In this document: positions 52,201 to 58,234 of the stretch, piece after piece
Position numbering within the stretch: position 1 is the stretch's first letter
Layout: each line of letters begins with the position of its first letter
From: Bacteroidales bacterium M3
GTDB lineage: Bacteria; Bacteroidota; Bacteroidia; Bacteroidales; Muribaculaceae
DNA: 58,254 nucleotides
Reading direction: 5' to 3'
NCBI GenBank assembly: GCA_001689445.1
Contig: LUJN01000013.1
Coordinates: 1-58,254 of the forward strand
The notes under the pieces: generated by a model
What the model was told of the DNA's origin: nothing
Databases searched by the model: none
The model's input: only the letters and a program-made list of their open reading frames with translations
Position numbers and translations under genes: made by a program

Positions 52201-52713
52201 TGCCGTGGCAGAGCCGCGGACGGAGGCGAGGAGGGTGTCGACGGCGGTGGAGATGGCGTAGGTGTCGGACAGCTCGACCTCGAAGTTGCCGGAGAGTTCG
52301 GCCTCGCGGGCAAAGGTGCGGAGGACGGTCTGGAAAAAGGCGTCGATGGTGGAGACGTTGAAGAAGGTGAAGTCGTTGAGCAGCTCGACGAGGGCCTTGC
52401 GCGATGCCTCGGCGAGGTCGCCGGGGGTGCAGCCAAACTCGTCGAGGAGCATCGGCTCATATTTGCTCTGCTCGCCGTCGGTCAGTGGTGAATGGGACAG
52501 CAGGGCAAGCTCGCGGACGATGCGCCGCTTCATCTCGTCGGTGGCCTTGTTGGTGAAGGTGATGGCGAGGATGGCGCGGTGGTGAAAGCGTCCCTGATTG
52601 CGCAGCAGGTAGCGTCCCTGCTCGGTCTTGCGGCCAAGGAGGAGCTTGATGTACTCGTAGGCGAGGTTGAATGTCTTGCCCGAGCCTGCCGATGCCTGAT
52701 AGATGGTCAACAT
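49258..52713 (-). CDS. AddA/RecB-like UvrD-family helicase-nuclease with in-frame repeat insertions
   Basis: A 1151-residue superfamily 1 helicase for double-strand break repair. Motifs: Walker A ASAGSGKTF (about 7-15), ITFTNKATDEM (about 51-61), Walker B FLIDEFQDTSRLQW (about 434-447), IIGDPKQSIYRFRNA, TIHKSKGLEFPSVI and ATYVAFTRAGTTL. The C-terminal RecB-type nuclease shows YRPDRVVIHPDG and DYKTGAPLP (around 1075-1100). Between these motifs four stretches (about 171-206, 643-664, 711-732 and 924-985) translate repeat DNA into segments such as NSALCPLNSAL and VGALYIAPAAT. They total about 140 residues, and the frame stays open throughout. No AddB partner is next to it. Helicase-nuclease identity is certain; activity of the expanded form is not. 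Confidence 0.9.
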   Translation of the reverse strand: MLTIYQASAGSGKTFNLAYEYIKLLLGRKTEQGRYLLRNQGRFHHRAILAITFTNKATDEMKRRIVRELALLSHSPLTDGEQSKYEPMLLDEFGCTPGDLAEASRKALVELLNDFTFFNVSTIDAFFQTVLRTFAREAELSGNFEVELSDTYAISTAVDTLLASVRGSATAVQNSKCKVQNNSDLCTSHLELDKNSALCPLNSALYDSSAVIQNWIVRFMLSEMRAGRAFNLFNRTSRIHEAIIGFITRLSNETLKRRYDEMADYLADPSRVVRLDEALAARLDALDNSRRDACRRLVTALAARGLLDKYLKAHVINPLRKYADGSRPDKLSATLRKAIDDPAGQSYLKGATPDPALHALLCEALGAVADAAAGEPTLRATRANLFALGILGSVFSIMSQFRADNNLILLSDTNGLLSDIISTDETPFIYERLGMQLRHFLIDEFQDTSRLQWDNLAPLLAESLSHDHDNLIIGDPKQSIYRFRNASPELLRSEVARRFPREAVTRSSDTNWRSARGIVEFNNDLFRALAANLGVEDIYTTVAQRVSPPHADRLGDVRLVPIEADTAADFTPLALDATVAEINRLLALGTPPGDIVLLTRTNPEARTVIDHLRHALPALPILSDEALLVSAAPSVRLLLALLRVQSSKFKVQNVGALYIAPAATNAPTPDPTNTPTTPKAASPTIDQFINAYHYHIFHGHTPADAIRLASAVHSSKCTVQNNSALCPLNSALNTADPVSLAEQLIATHIPLADRRRDAPFLAAFLDLLIDYSARFGASVPGFLRWWDTTGHTAAIPAPESVDAVRVMTIHKSKGLEFPSVIIPFATWPLVRDGELRWYDSHPIPGIPDELLPPIIPVTSSAALADTPYADEYAACRLDEITDQLNATYVAFTRAGTTLTIIYRPNAPATIGAAIHDALPQVAQNVGALYIAPAATNPAATNVGSRPVATAPHAEESLTTLSTLSSQKVAAGAMYSAPTGLNSALDSIHPDTPFWDSLRIDRLPDLDTPRTRGIVIHDILAHVTTPDTLPRAVARVAHRLNLPDDRVAPLRDTLARLIAHPRVAPWFAPGSRILRERAITLPDGHRYRPDRVVIHPDGTATVIDYKTGAPLPAHRAQVRRYARHLADILHHPVTPAILYTDPLRLSILRPLE
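49762..49945. repeat. Repeat cluster 4 inside the AddA-like gene
   Basis: Contains, on the plus strand, AGTGCAGAGTTCAA (49764-49777), the hairpin element at 49781-49812, a TAAGGTCGATAAAGTCG run near 49825, a GGTCGCGACC arm near 49865-49887, and an inverted hairpin element at 49908-49940. It is read through in frame as about 61 residues between the last helicase motif and the nuclease domain. Confidence 0.9.
50518..50582. repeat. Repeat cluster 3 inside the AddA-like gene
   Basis: Forward units AGTGCAG, AGTTCAA, AGGGCAA, AGTGCAG, AGTTATT are followed by reverse units TTGAACT, GTGCACT, TTGAACT, GTGCACT. The two halves are complementary and could fold into a hairpin of about 30 bp. It is translated in frame as SSKCTVQNNSALCPLNSAL. 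Confidence 0.9.
50723..50788. repeat. Repeat cluster 2 inside the AddA-like gene
   Basis: The hairpin element (50723-50754) and a degenerate reverse 7-bp array (50755-50788, TTTGAAC-type units). On the minus strand the order is 7-bp array then hairpin, as at 14963 and 49764. In frame as about 22 residues. Confidence 0.88.
52099..52203. repeat. Repeat cluster 1 inside the AddA-like gene
   Basis: Forward units AGTGCAG, AGTTCAA, AGGGCAA, AGTGCAG (52100-52127), then further degenerate forward units to about 52170, then reverse units TTGAACT, TTGCATT, TTGAATT, TTGAACT to 52203. In frame as about 35 residues after residue 170. Confidence 0.9.
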
Positions 52714-52718
52714 CTTGT

Positions 52719-52829
52719 TAGTTCAAAGGTCAAAGGTCAAAGTGCAGAGTTTTTTATCGGGCCGATAGGTCAAATAAGACTAATAGGCCGAGTAGTCATT
52801 ATGAATTATGCATTTTGAATTTTGGATAG
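52719..52829 (+). repeat. Composite repeats between YciH and the AddA-like gene
   Basis: Units AGTTCAA, AGGTCAA, AGGTCAA, AGTGCAG, AGTTTTT (52720-52752) are followed by 9-mers CGATAGGTC, AAATAAGAC, TAATAGGCC to about 52792, then reverse 7-bp-like units TATGAAT, TATGCAT, TTTGAAT, TTTGGAT to 52829. The last array overlaps the C-terminal codons of the YciH-like gene. Confidence 0.85.
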
Positions 52830-53146
52830 CCGAGGGCGGGGAGGAGGGTCTGGAGGTCGCGGCGGCGGTCGCCCTGGATGAGGATTTCACCGCCTCGGGC
52901 AGAGCCTCCGCAGCCGAGCCGCTTCTTGATGGCGGCGGCGAGGTCGGAGATGGTGTCGTCGGGGGTGTTGTCGCCAAATCCGGCGATAATGGTGGCCTGC
53001 TTGCCTCCCCTACCCTTGCGCTCATAGTAGATGTCGAGCGTGGGGGGCTTTGGAGCGGTCTTGGCGGCCGCAGGGGTCTCGGGGGATGCCTCGGCCTCCG
53101 GGAGGTCGGCGGCGAGGGAGGATAGGGCGTCTTTCCAGTCGGTCAT
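52799..53146 (-). CDS. SUI1/YciH-like translation initiation factor homologue
   Basis: A 115-residue protein of the SUI1/eIF1 fold. The conserved part spans about residues 38-108: IYYERKGRGGKQATIIAGF, LAAAIKKRLGCGGSARGGEILIQGD and LQTLLPALGY. The N-terminal 35 residues are Ala/Pro-rich and probably disordered. The last seven residues (KFKMHNS) and the stop are encoded by a 7-bp-type repeat, so the original C-terminus has been replaced or extended. It precedes the AddA-like gene on the same strand with a composite repeat between them. Bacterial YciH may influence translation initiation, but its role here is unknown. Confidence 0.88.
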   Translation of the reverse strand: MTDWKDALSSLAADLPEAEASPETPAAAKTAPKPPTLDIYYERKGRGGKQATIIAGFGDNTPDDTISDLAAAIKKRLGCGGSARGGEILIQGDRRRDLQTLLPALGYPKFKMHNS

Positions 53147-53157
53147 AGTAGTGGGGG

Positions 53158-53250
53158 ATAGGGCTTATAAGTCTAATAGGGCTAATAGGGATTATAAAGC
53201 ATTATAAGTCCTTATAAATTCTTATAAGTGTTTATAAATCATTATAATTG
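53158..53250. repeat. 9-bp array merging into AT-rich array
   Basis: Units GGCTTATAA, GTCTAATAG, GGCTAATAG, GGATTATAA, then AT-rich 9-mers such as AGTCCTTAT, AAATTCTTA, TAAGTGTTT. It supplies the TAA stop of the small lipoprotein gene at 53242. Confidence 0.75.
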
Positions 53251-53664
53251 GGGGTCGGCGGGGATTGTGTCGGCGGGGATGTCGCGGGGGCTGTTGAGGC
53301 TGCTGACTATCTGGTCGAGGAGCATCAGGTGGGCGGCGTCGGCGACCTGCACGGAGTCGAAGTAGGAGGCGGTGTGGAGGGAGTCGCGGGATACGGCGCG
53401 GGCATAGCATGAGGCGGCCGAGGCTATGAGGTCGTCGTCGGAAGTGGCCTCGGCGATGTCCATGTAGATGACCGAGAGGGCACACAGGTCGCGGGCCGAA
53501 AGGGTGTCTATGCCGGTGGATATGCCGTTGCACAGTTCGGCGGCAGCGGCGTAGTCGCGTCGGGCGACGGCCTCGCGGGCCGAGTCGAGCCGGTCGGCGG
53601 TGGTGGCCGTCGAGCATGAGGCGGCTGTGAGTGTCAATAGGATGGGAATCAGTAGTAGTCTCAT
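53242..53664 (-). CDS. Small TPR-like lipoprotein
   Basis: A 140-residue lipoprotein with signal peptide MRLLLIPILLTLTAASC (Cys17). The mature part is helical with the pattern REAVARRDYAAAAELCNGI and DLIASAASCYARAVSRDSL, like one or two tetratricopeptide repeats. The frame is open to 53721, but that extension (MAIIAIIAM) is the translation of an AT-rich 9-bp array and precedes the signal peptide, so the ATG at 53664 is chosen. I do not recognise the family. It lies between YciH and another small lipoprotein, all on the same strand and separated by repeats. Confidence 0.65.
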   Translation of the reverse strand: MRLLLIPILLTLTAASCSTATTADRLDSAREAVARRDYAAAAELCNGISTGIDTLSARDLCALSVIYMDIAEATSDDDLIASAASCYARAVSRDSLHTASYFDSVQVADAAHLMLLDQIVSSLNSPRDIPADTIPADPQL

Positions 53665-53687
53665 TGTCGTAGGGAGATGGCTGTTAA

Positions 53688-53738
53688 TAACTGTCATAGC
53701 TATTATAGCTATTATAGCCATTATAGCCCGGATAGCGT
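53688..53738. repeat. AGC-type 9-bp array
   Basis: Units TAGCTATTA, TAGCTATTA, TAGCCATTA, TAGCCCGGA. The same unit type as at 4255-4306. Confidence 0.75.
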
Positions 53739-53748
53739 TATTTTGTCG

Positions 53749-54138
53749 TTAGTGGCGGTGGTACTGGTAGCTCAGGCCGTTGATGTCGAGGGTGATGGAG
53801 GTTGGGGTGCGCTCGACGATGCGATGGGCCGACCGTGGGGCGATATGGCCCATTATCGAGGTGTCTCCGATGGCCTTTATGGCATCCATGTCGTTGACGA
53901 TGACGAGCGAGTCGCCGTTGACATTCCACGTGCCCGGGACGGTGACAGTGAGCACATCGGTGCGTATGGCCCGCATGACCGACGTGCCGTCGGAGTTAAG
54001 CTCAAGCAGCGGGGTGTCGTCGGACACCTCGTTGATGTAGTATTTGCCCACTATTTCGCGGGCCTCGGGAGAGAGCGGGCTGCACGCGGCGACGATGGCG
54101 GCCACGGCGGCAACCGGGAGCAAATGTAGGGTGTTCAT
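53749..54138 (-). CDS. Small lipocalin-like lipoprotein
   Basis: A 129-residue lipoprotein with lipobox VAAC (Cys19). The mature part is all beta strands: EIVGKYYINEVS, LLELNSDGTSVMR, VPGTWNVNGDSLVIVND, HRIVERTPTSITLDING. This is the pattern of lipocalin-like or META-type small lipoproteins. A longer start at 54150 (MNTHMNTL) is possible; ones further upstream cross the promoter element at 54175. I cannot give a function. The sdh/frd terminator lies directly upstream, so it is not in that operon. Confidence 0.65.
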   Translation of the reverse strand: MNTLHLLPVAAVAAIVAACSPLSPEAREIVGKYYINEVSDDTPLLELNSDGTSVMRAIRTDVLTVTVPGTWNVNGDSLVIVNDMDAIKAIGDTSIMGHIAPRSAHRIVERTPTSITLDINGLSYQYHRH

Positions 54139-54174
54139 GTGCGTATTCATGTGACAGACTTGTGTAGTAACAAG

Positions 54175-54182
54175 CAAAGGTA
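54175..54182 (-). promoter_or_regulatory. -7 promoter element of the lipocalin-like gene
   Basis: TACCTTTG on the minus strand matches TAnnTTTG exactly, 36 bases before the ATG at 54138. The upstream terminator occupies the -33 region. Confidence 0.5.
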
Positions 54183-54193
54183 ATGTTTTTTTA

Positions 54194-54226
54194 TGAAAAA
54201 AGCATCCGCACACGAGGTGCGGATGC
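54194..54226 (-). terminator. Intrinsic terminator of the fumarate reductase operon
   Basis: On the minus strand GCATCCGCAC and GTGCGGATGC pair around a five-base loop, followed directly by TTTTTT. It begins 32 bases after the stop of the iron-sulfur subunit gene. Confidence 0.88.
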
Positions 54227-54258
54227 CTATGAATGTGTCAAAACGGGAAATCAGGGGA

Positions 54259-55014
54259 TTATTCCGCGCATTTTGCCTTGATGAACTCGCGGTTGAGGCG
54301 AGCGATGTTGCTCAAGGAGATGTTCTTGGGGCACTCGGCGGCGCAGGCACCGGTGTTGGTGCAGTTGCCGAATCCCAGCTCGTCCATCTTCTTGACCATG
54401 GCGCGGGCGCGGCGTGCACGCTCGACCTGACCTTGGGGAAGGAGGGCAAACTGGCTCACCTTGGCCGACACGAAGAGCATGGCCGAGCCGTTCTTGCAGG
54501 CAGCTACGCACGCGCCGCAGCCGATGCAGGTGGCTGAGTCCATGGCGATGTCGGCTATCTCCTTGGAGATGGGGAGATTGTTGGCATCCTGTGCGCCGCC
54601 GCAGTTGAACGACACGTAGCCGCCGGCCTGCTGTATCTTGTCGAAAGCGTTGCGGTCGACAGTGAGGTCGCGGATGACGGGGAATGCCGCCGAGCGCCAC
54701 GGCTCGATGGTGATGGTCTCGCCGTCGTGGAACTTGCGCATGTGCAGCTGGCATGTCGTGATGCCCTGCACGGGGCCGTGGGGATGGCCGTTGATGTAGA
54801 GCGAGCACATGCCGCAGATGCCCTCGCGGCAGTCGTTGTCGAACACTACAGGCTCCTCGCCCTTCTCGACAAGCTGCTGGTTGAGCATGTCGAGCATTTC
54901 AAGGAACGAGCTGCCGGTGGATACGTTATCGAGGTGGTAGTTGACGAACTGTCCTTTCTCTTTGGGACCACGTTGACGCCAAATTCTAAGATTTACGCTG
55001 ATTGTTGTTTCCAT
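54259..55014 (-). CDS. frdB: Fumarate reductase / succinate dehydrogenase iron-sulfur subunit
   Basis: A 251-residue iron-sulfur subunit that carries electrons between the flavoprotein and the quinone site. The 2Fe-2S ligands are Cys62, Cys67, Cys70 and Cys88 (CREGICGMC); the other clusters use Cys163, Cys166, Cys169 and Cys173 (CIGCGACVAAC) and Cys218, Cys224 and Cys228 (CTNTGACAAEC). The third gene of the frdCAB operon, 22 bases after frdA, followed by a strong terminator. In gut Bacteroidota this complex works mainly as menaquinol:fumarate reductase in succinate formation, which is the inferred direction here. Confidence 0.95.
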   Translation of the reverse strand: METTISVNLRIWRQRGPKEKGQFVNYHLDNVSTGSSFLEMLDMLNQQLVEKGEEPVVFDNDCREGICGMCSLYINGHPHGPVQGITTCQLHMRKFHDGETITIEPWRSAAFPVIRDLTVDRNAFDKIQQAGGYVSFNCGGAQDANNLPISKEIADIAMDSATCIGCGACVAACKNGSAMLFVSAKVSQFALLPQGQVERARRARAMVKKMDELGFGNCTNTGACAAECPKNISLSNIARLNREFIKAKCAE

Positions 55015-55036
55015 TTTTTGGTTGTGGTTTTAATCG

Positions 55037-57067
55037 TTAGGACTTATAGTTACGTGTCTGCACCTGGATAGCCTCATACTTGAGCGGCTCCTTGAGAAGG
55101 ATGGGCTTCTCGTCGTCGCCAGTGTACTTCCAGCAGGAAACATACATGTAGTCTTTGTCGTTGCGGGCAGCCTCGCCGTCGGCGGTCTGATACTCCTCGC
55201 GGAAGTGGGCGCCGCACGACTCGTTGCGGTGGAGGGCGTCGATAGCCATCATCTTGGCCATGACGAGGAAGTCCTCAAGACGCAGGGCCTTTTCAAGCTC
55301 GGTGTTGAGGTCGTCGGCGCGGCCCACGATGCGGAGGTCGGTGTAGAACTCCTTGCGCACCTCCTCGATCTCCTTGGTGGCCTCGACGAGGCTCTGGAGT
55401 GTGCGGCCCATGCCGACGAGGTTCCACATCACGTGTCCGAGACGCTTGTGTATCTCGTCGGGGCTCTTTGTGCCCTTGATGTTCATCAGCTTCTCGATGC
55501 GTGCGCGCACGTCGGCCTCAACCTTGTCAAACTCGGGCGCCGTGGTCTTGAAACGGGGCACCTTGATCTGGTCGCTGAGGTAGTTCTGCATCGTGTAGGG
55601 GAGCACGAAGTAGCCGTCGGCGAGACCCTGCATGAGAGCCGACGCGCCGAGACGGTTGGCGCCGTGGTCGGAGAAGTTGCACTCGCCGATGGCGAAGAGG
55701 CCCTTGATTGAGGTCTGCAGCTCGTAGTCGACCCATATGCCGCCCATGGTGTAGTGGGAAGCGGGGAATATCTGCATCGGGGTCTCGTAGGGATTGTCAT
55801 CAGAAATCATCTGGTACATGTCGAAAAGGTTGCCGTAGCGGTCGCGCACGACATCTTCGCCCAAACGGTCGATGGCATACTTGAAATCGAGGTAGACGGC
55901 ATTGCCCGTACCCACACCGTAGCCTGCGTCGCAACGCTCCTTGGCGGCACGCGACGCGATGTCGCGGGGACAGAGGTTGCCGAATGCCGGATAGCGGCGC
56001 TCGAGGTAGAAGTCGCGGTCCTCGTCGGGGATGTCGGTCGGTTTCTTCTTGCCGGCGCGGATGGCCTCGGCGTCCTCCTTCTTCTTGGGCACCCAGATGC
56101 GGCCGTCGTTACGCAGCGACTCGCTCATCAGCGTCAGCTTCGATTGGTCCTCGCCATGGACGGGGATACAGGTGGGATGAATCTGCGTGAACGCGAGGTT
56201 GGAGAGGTAAGCGCCCTTCTTGAACGCCTGGATGGCGGCGGAGCCGTTGCAGCCCATGGCGTTGGTCGACAGGAAGAATGTGCGGCCATATCCGCCCGTG
56301 GCGAGCACCACGGCGTGGGCGGCGTAACGCTCAAGCTCGCCGGTGACGAGGTTGCGCACAATGATGCCGCGTGCACGGCCGTCGATGATAACGATATCGA
56401 GCATCTCGCGGCGGTTGAAGCTCTTAACGGTGCCCTTCTGTATCTGACGGTTAAGGCTCGAATAGGCACCGAGCAGCAGCTGCTGGCCGGTCTGGCCCTT
56501 GGCATAGAATGTACGGCTCACCTGGGCGCCGCCGAATGAGCGGTTGGCCAGCAGGCCGCCATATTCGCGGGCAAAGGGAACGCCCTGCTGCACGCACTGG
56601 TCGATGATGTTGTTTGACACCTCGGCAAGACGGTATACGTTGGCCTCACGCGAGCGGAAGTCGCCGCCCTTTACGGTGTCGTAGAACAGGCGGTAGACCG
56701 AGTCGCCGTCGTTCTGATAGTTCTTGGCTGCATTGATACCGCCCTGTGCCGCGATAGAGTGGGCGCGGCGGGGGGAATCCTGGATGCAGAAATTGTATAC
56801 GTTGAAGCCCATCTCGCCGAGCGACGACGCAGCCGACGCGCCGGCAAGGCCCGTGCCCACGACGATGATGTCGAGGTGACGCTTGTTGGCGGGGTTGACG
56901 AGTTTCTGATGAGCCTTGTAGTTGGTCCACTTTTCAGCGATAGGCCCTTCGGGTATCTTAGAGTCAATCTGATATTCGGGGAGCTTTGAGGACTCGATGT
57001 CGGCAAATTCCTTCATGATGGGGGTAGAGTCGATCATACCCTCCAAGTCTTTTTTAGTGAGTTCCAT
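55037..57067 (-). CDS. frdA: Fumarate reductase / succinate dehydrogenase flavoprotein subunit
   Basis: A 676-residue flavoprotein that interconverts fumarate and succinate. The FAD site is DIIVVGTGLAGASAASSLG (about 66-84), the covalent FAD histidine is His103 in RAHSIAAQGGINAA, and the active-site segments HYTMGGIWVD and GANRLGASALMQGL are present. Length and insertions fit the non-Escherichia, Bacteroidota type that pairs with a five-helix cytochrome b subunit. It lies 11 bases after that subunit gene and 22 before the iron-sulfur gene. Confidence 0.96.
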   Translation of the reverse strand: MELTKKDLEGMIDSTPIMKEFADIESSKLPEYQIDSKIPEGPIAEKWTNYKAHQKLVNPANKRHLDIIVVGTGLAGASAASSLGEMGFNVYNFCIQDSPRRAHSIAAQGGINAAKNYQNDGDSVYRLFYDTVKGGDFRSREANVYRLAEVSNNIIDQCVQQGVPFAREYGGLLANRSFGGAQVSRTFYAKGQTGQQLLLGAYSSLNRQIQKGTVKSFNRREMLDIVIIDGRARGIIVRNLVTGELERYAAHAVVLATGGYGRTFFLSTNAMGCNGSAAIQAFKKGAYLSNLAFTQIHPTCIPVHGEDQSKLTLMSESLRNDGRIWVPKKKEDAEAIRAGKKKPTDIPDEDRDFYLERRYPAFGNLCPRDIASRAAKERCDAGYGVGTGNAVYLDFKYAIDRLGEDVVRDRYGNLFDMYQMISDDNPYETPMQIFPASHYTMGGIWVDYELQTSIKGLFAIGECNFSDHGANRLGASALMQGLADGYFVLPYTMQNYLSDQIKVPRFKTTAPEFDKVEADVRARIEKLMNIKGTKSPDEIHKRLGHVMWNLVGMGRTLQSLVEATKEIEEVRKEFYTDLRIVGRADDLNTELEKALRLEDFLVMAKMMAIDALHRNESCGAHFREEYQTADGEAARNDKDYMYVSCWKYTGDDEKPILLKEPLKYEAIQVQTRNYKS

Positions 57068-57078
57068 ATCGCGTTATG

Positions 57079-57975
57079 TTAGTTTTGCGGTTGTTGATAC
57101 TGCTGGTACATCTGCATTTGGGCCTGAATCTGCTCAAAAGCCTGAGGATCATACTTCTCAAGGAACTTGAAATACTGCTCCTGGAGCTGCTGCATCTCCT
57201 CCTGGCTCTTGGCCTCCTGGGCCTCGTGCTGCCAAGCCTCGGTATACTGGGCCTTGAGGTTCTCATTTGTTACATAGGTCTGCTTGTGGGCCTGAACGGT
57301 GAAGACGATGGCCTGTGCGATAAAGAGGGCGACCACGATAGAGGTCCACCAGCAGGCGATTTTCTTCAGGCGCGGCAGCCAGGTCTGACCGTTCCAGCCG
57401 ATAGACTGGAACATCGACCAGAAACCATGGTTGAGGTGAAACCACAGCGCGATAAAGCCGATGATGTAAACCACCGGGGTCCACCATTCCTGGAATGCAA
57501 TCTGGAGGAACAGTGTGCCGGCGTGGGGGGGCAGCGCCGCGCCGTCGACAGTATACCATTCGGCGGGGGAGGCGGCGATAAGCTCGCGCCACTGCATACG
57601 GGCCCAGAACTGGATCATATGCACGGCAAGGAAAGCCAGCACCACGATACCGAGCACGAGCATGTTCTTGGACGACCACTCGACCTGGGGAGGACGCGAA
57701 GTCACGGCATAGCGGTCATTGCCGCGAGCCTTACGGTTTTGCACGGTGAGCCACAAAGCGTAGATGATGTGAAGCACAAACAGCGCGGCAAGACCTACAG
57801 AGGCCACCAGGGCATACCAGTTGGCGCCGAGGAAAGCACACACTGAGTTGTAGGCGTCGGGCCATACCAGTGCCACAGCATTCATCAGACAGTGAAATGT
57901 GACAAATAGGACGAGGCATACGCCCGTGATGGCCATCACGAGCTTACGTCCTATAGACGAGTTAGTTAACCACAT
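57079..57975 (-). CDS. frdC: Fumarate reductase / succinate dehydrogenase cytochrome b subunit
   Basis: A 298-residue membrane subunit with five membrane helices (about 12-34, 50-72, 103-120, 160-180 and 207-230) and histidines in helices, such as VTFHCLMNAV and LAVHMIQFW, that would hold the haems. It matches the single-chain cytochrome b of B-type complexes II. After the last helix a charged, glutamine-rich tail of about 60 residues follows (EEMQQLQEQYFKFLEKYDPQ, then QAQMQMYQQYQQ), which is longer than I expect for this family. First gene of the operon, with a strong promoter at 58040. Confidence 0.9.
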   Translation of the reverse strand: MWLTNSSIGRKLVMAITGVCLVLFVTFHCLMNAVALVWPDAYNSVCAFLGANWYALVASVGLAALFVLHIIYALWLTVQNRKARGNDRYAVTSRPPQVEWSSKNMLVLGIVVLAFLAVHMIQFWARMQWRELIAASPAEWYTVDGAALPPHAGTLFLQIAFQEWWTPVVYIIGFIALWFHLNHGFWSMFQSIGWNGQTWLPRLKKIACWWTSIVVALFIAQAIVFTVQAHKQTYVTNENLKAQYTEAWQHEAQEAKSQEEMQQLQEQYFKFLEKYDPQAFEQIQAQMQMYQQYQQPQN

Positions 57976-58039
57976 AATTGAGCTGATTAAAGGATTATTA
58001 AATGATACTTGTTATGGTTCTGACTATTGTTTTATCTCG

Positions 58040-58070
58040 CAAATTTACGCCAAAATCCACTGCCCCACAA
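58040..58070 (-). promoter_or_regulatory. Promoter of the fumarate reductase operon
   Basis: TAAATTTG on the minus strand (58040-58047) matches TAnnTTTG exactly, with TTG at 58068-58070 twenty bases upstream. It predicts a leader of about 58 bases. Confidence 0.7.
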
Positions 58071-58108
58071 CATTTAACCAAAAAAAATCATCGCCGCTCT
58101 CGGACCAC

Positions 58109-58182
58109 CCAAGCCCGATAGGGCCGATAGGGCATATAAGCCCTATTTGGCCTATTTGGGTTTATTGGGTCTATTTGCTACC
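58109..58182. repeat. 9-bp degenerate tandem array
   Basis: Units GATAGGGCC, GATAGGGCA, TATAAGCCC, TATTTGGCC, TATTTGGGT, TTATTGGGT upstream of the fumarate reductase promoter. Confidence 0.8.
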
Positions 58183-58234
58183 GCCGCGGGGGACGCCGCG
58201 TTAACGGCGGGAGGCACATTCGCAACCCCATAGC

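Noticed and set aside
49258..52713. AddA-like gene as a pseudogene disrupted by insertions
   Set aside because: All helicase and nuclease motifs are present in a single frame with no stop, and every insertion preserves the frame.
53665..53721. N-terminal extension MAIIAIIAM of the TPR-like lipoprotein
   Set aside because: It is the translation of a 9-bp array and would place the lipoprotein signal peptide inside the chain.
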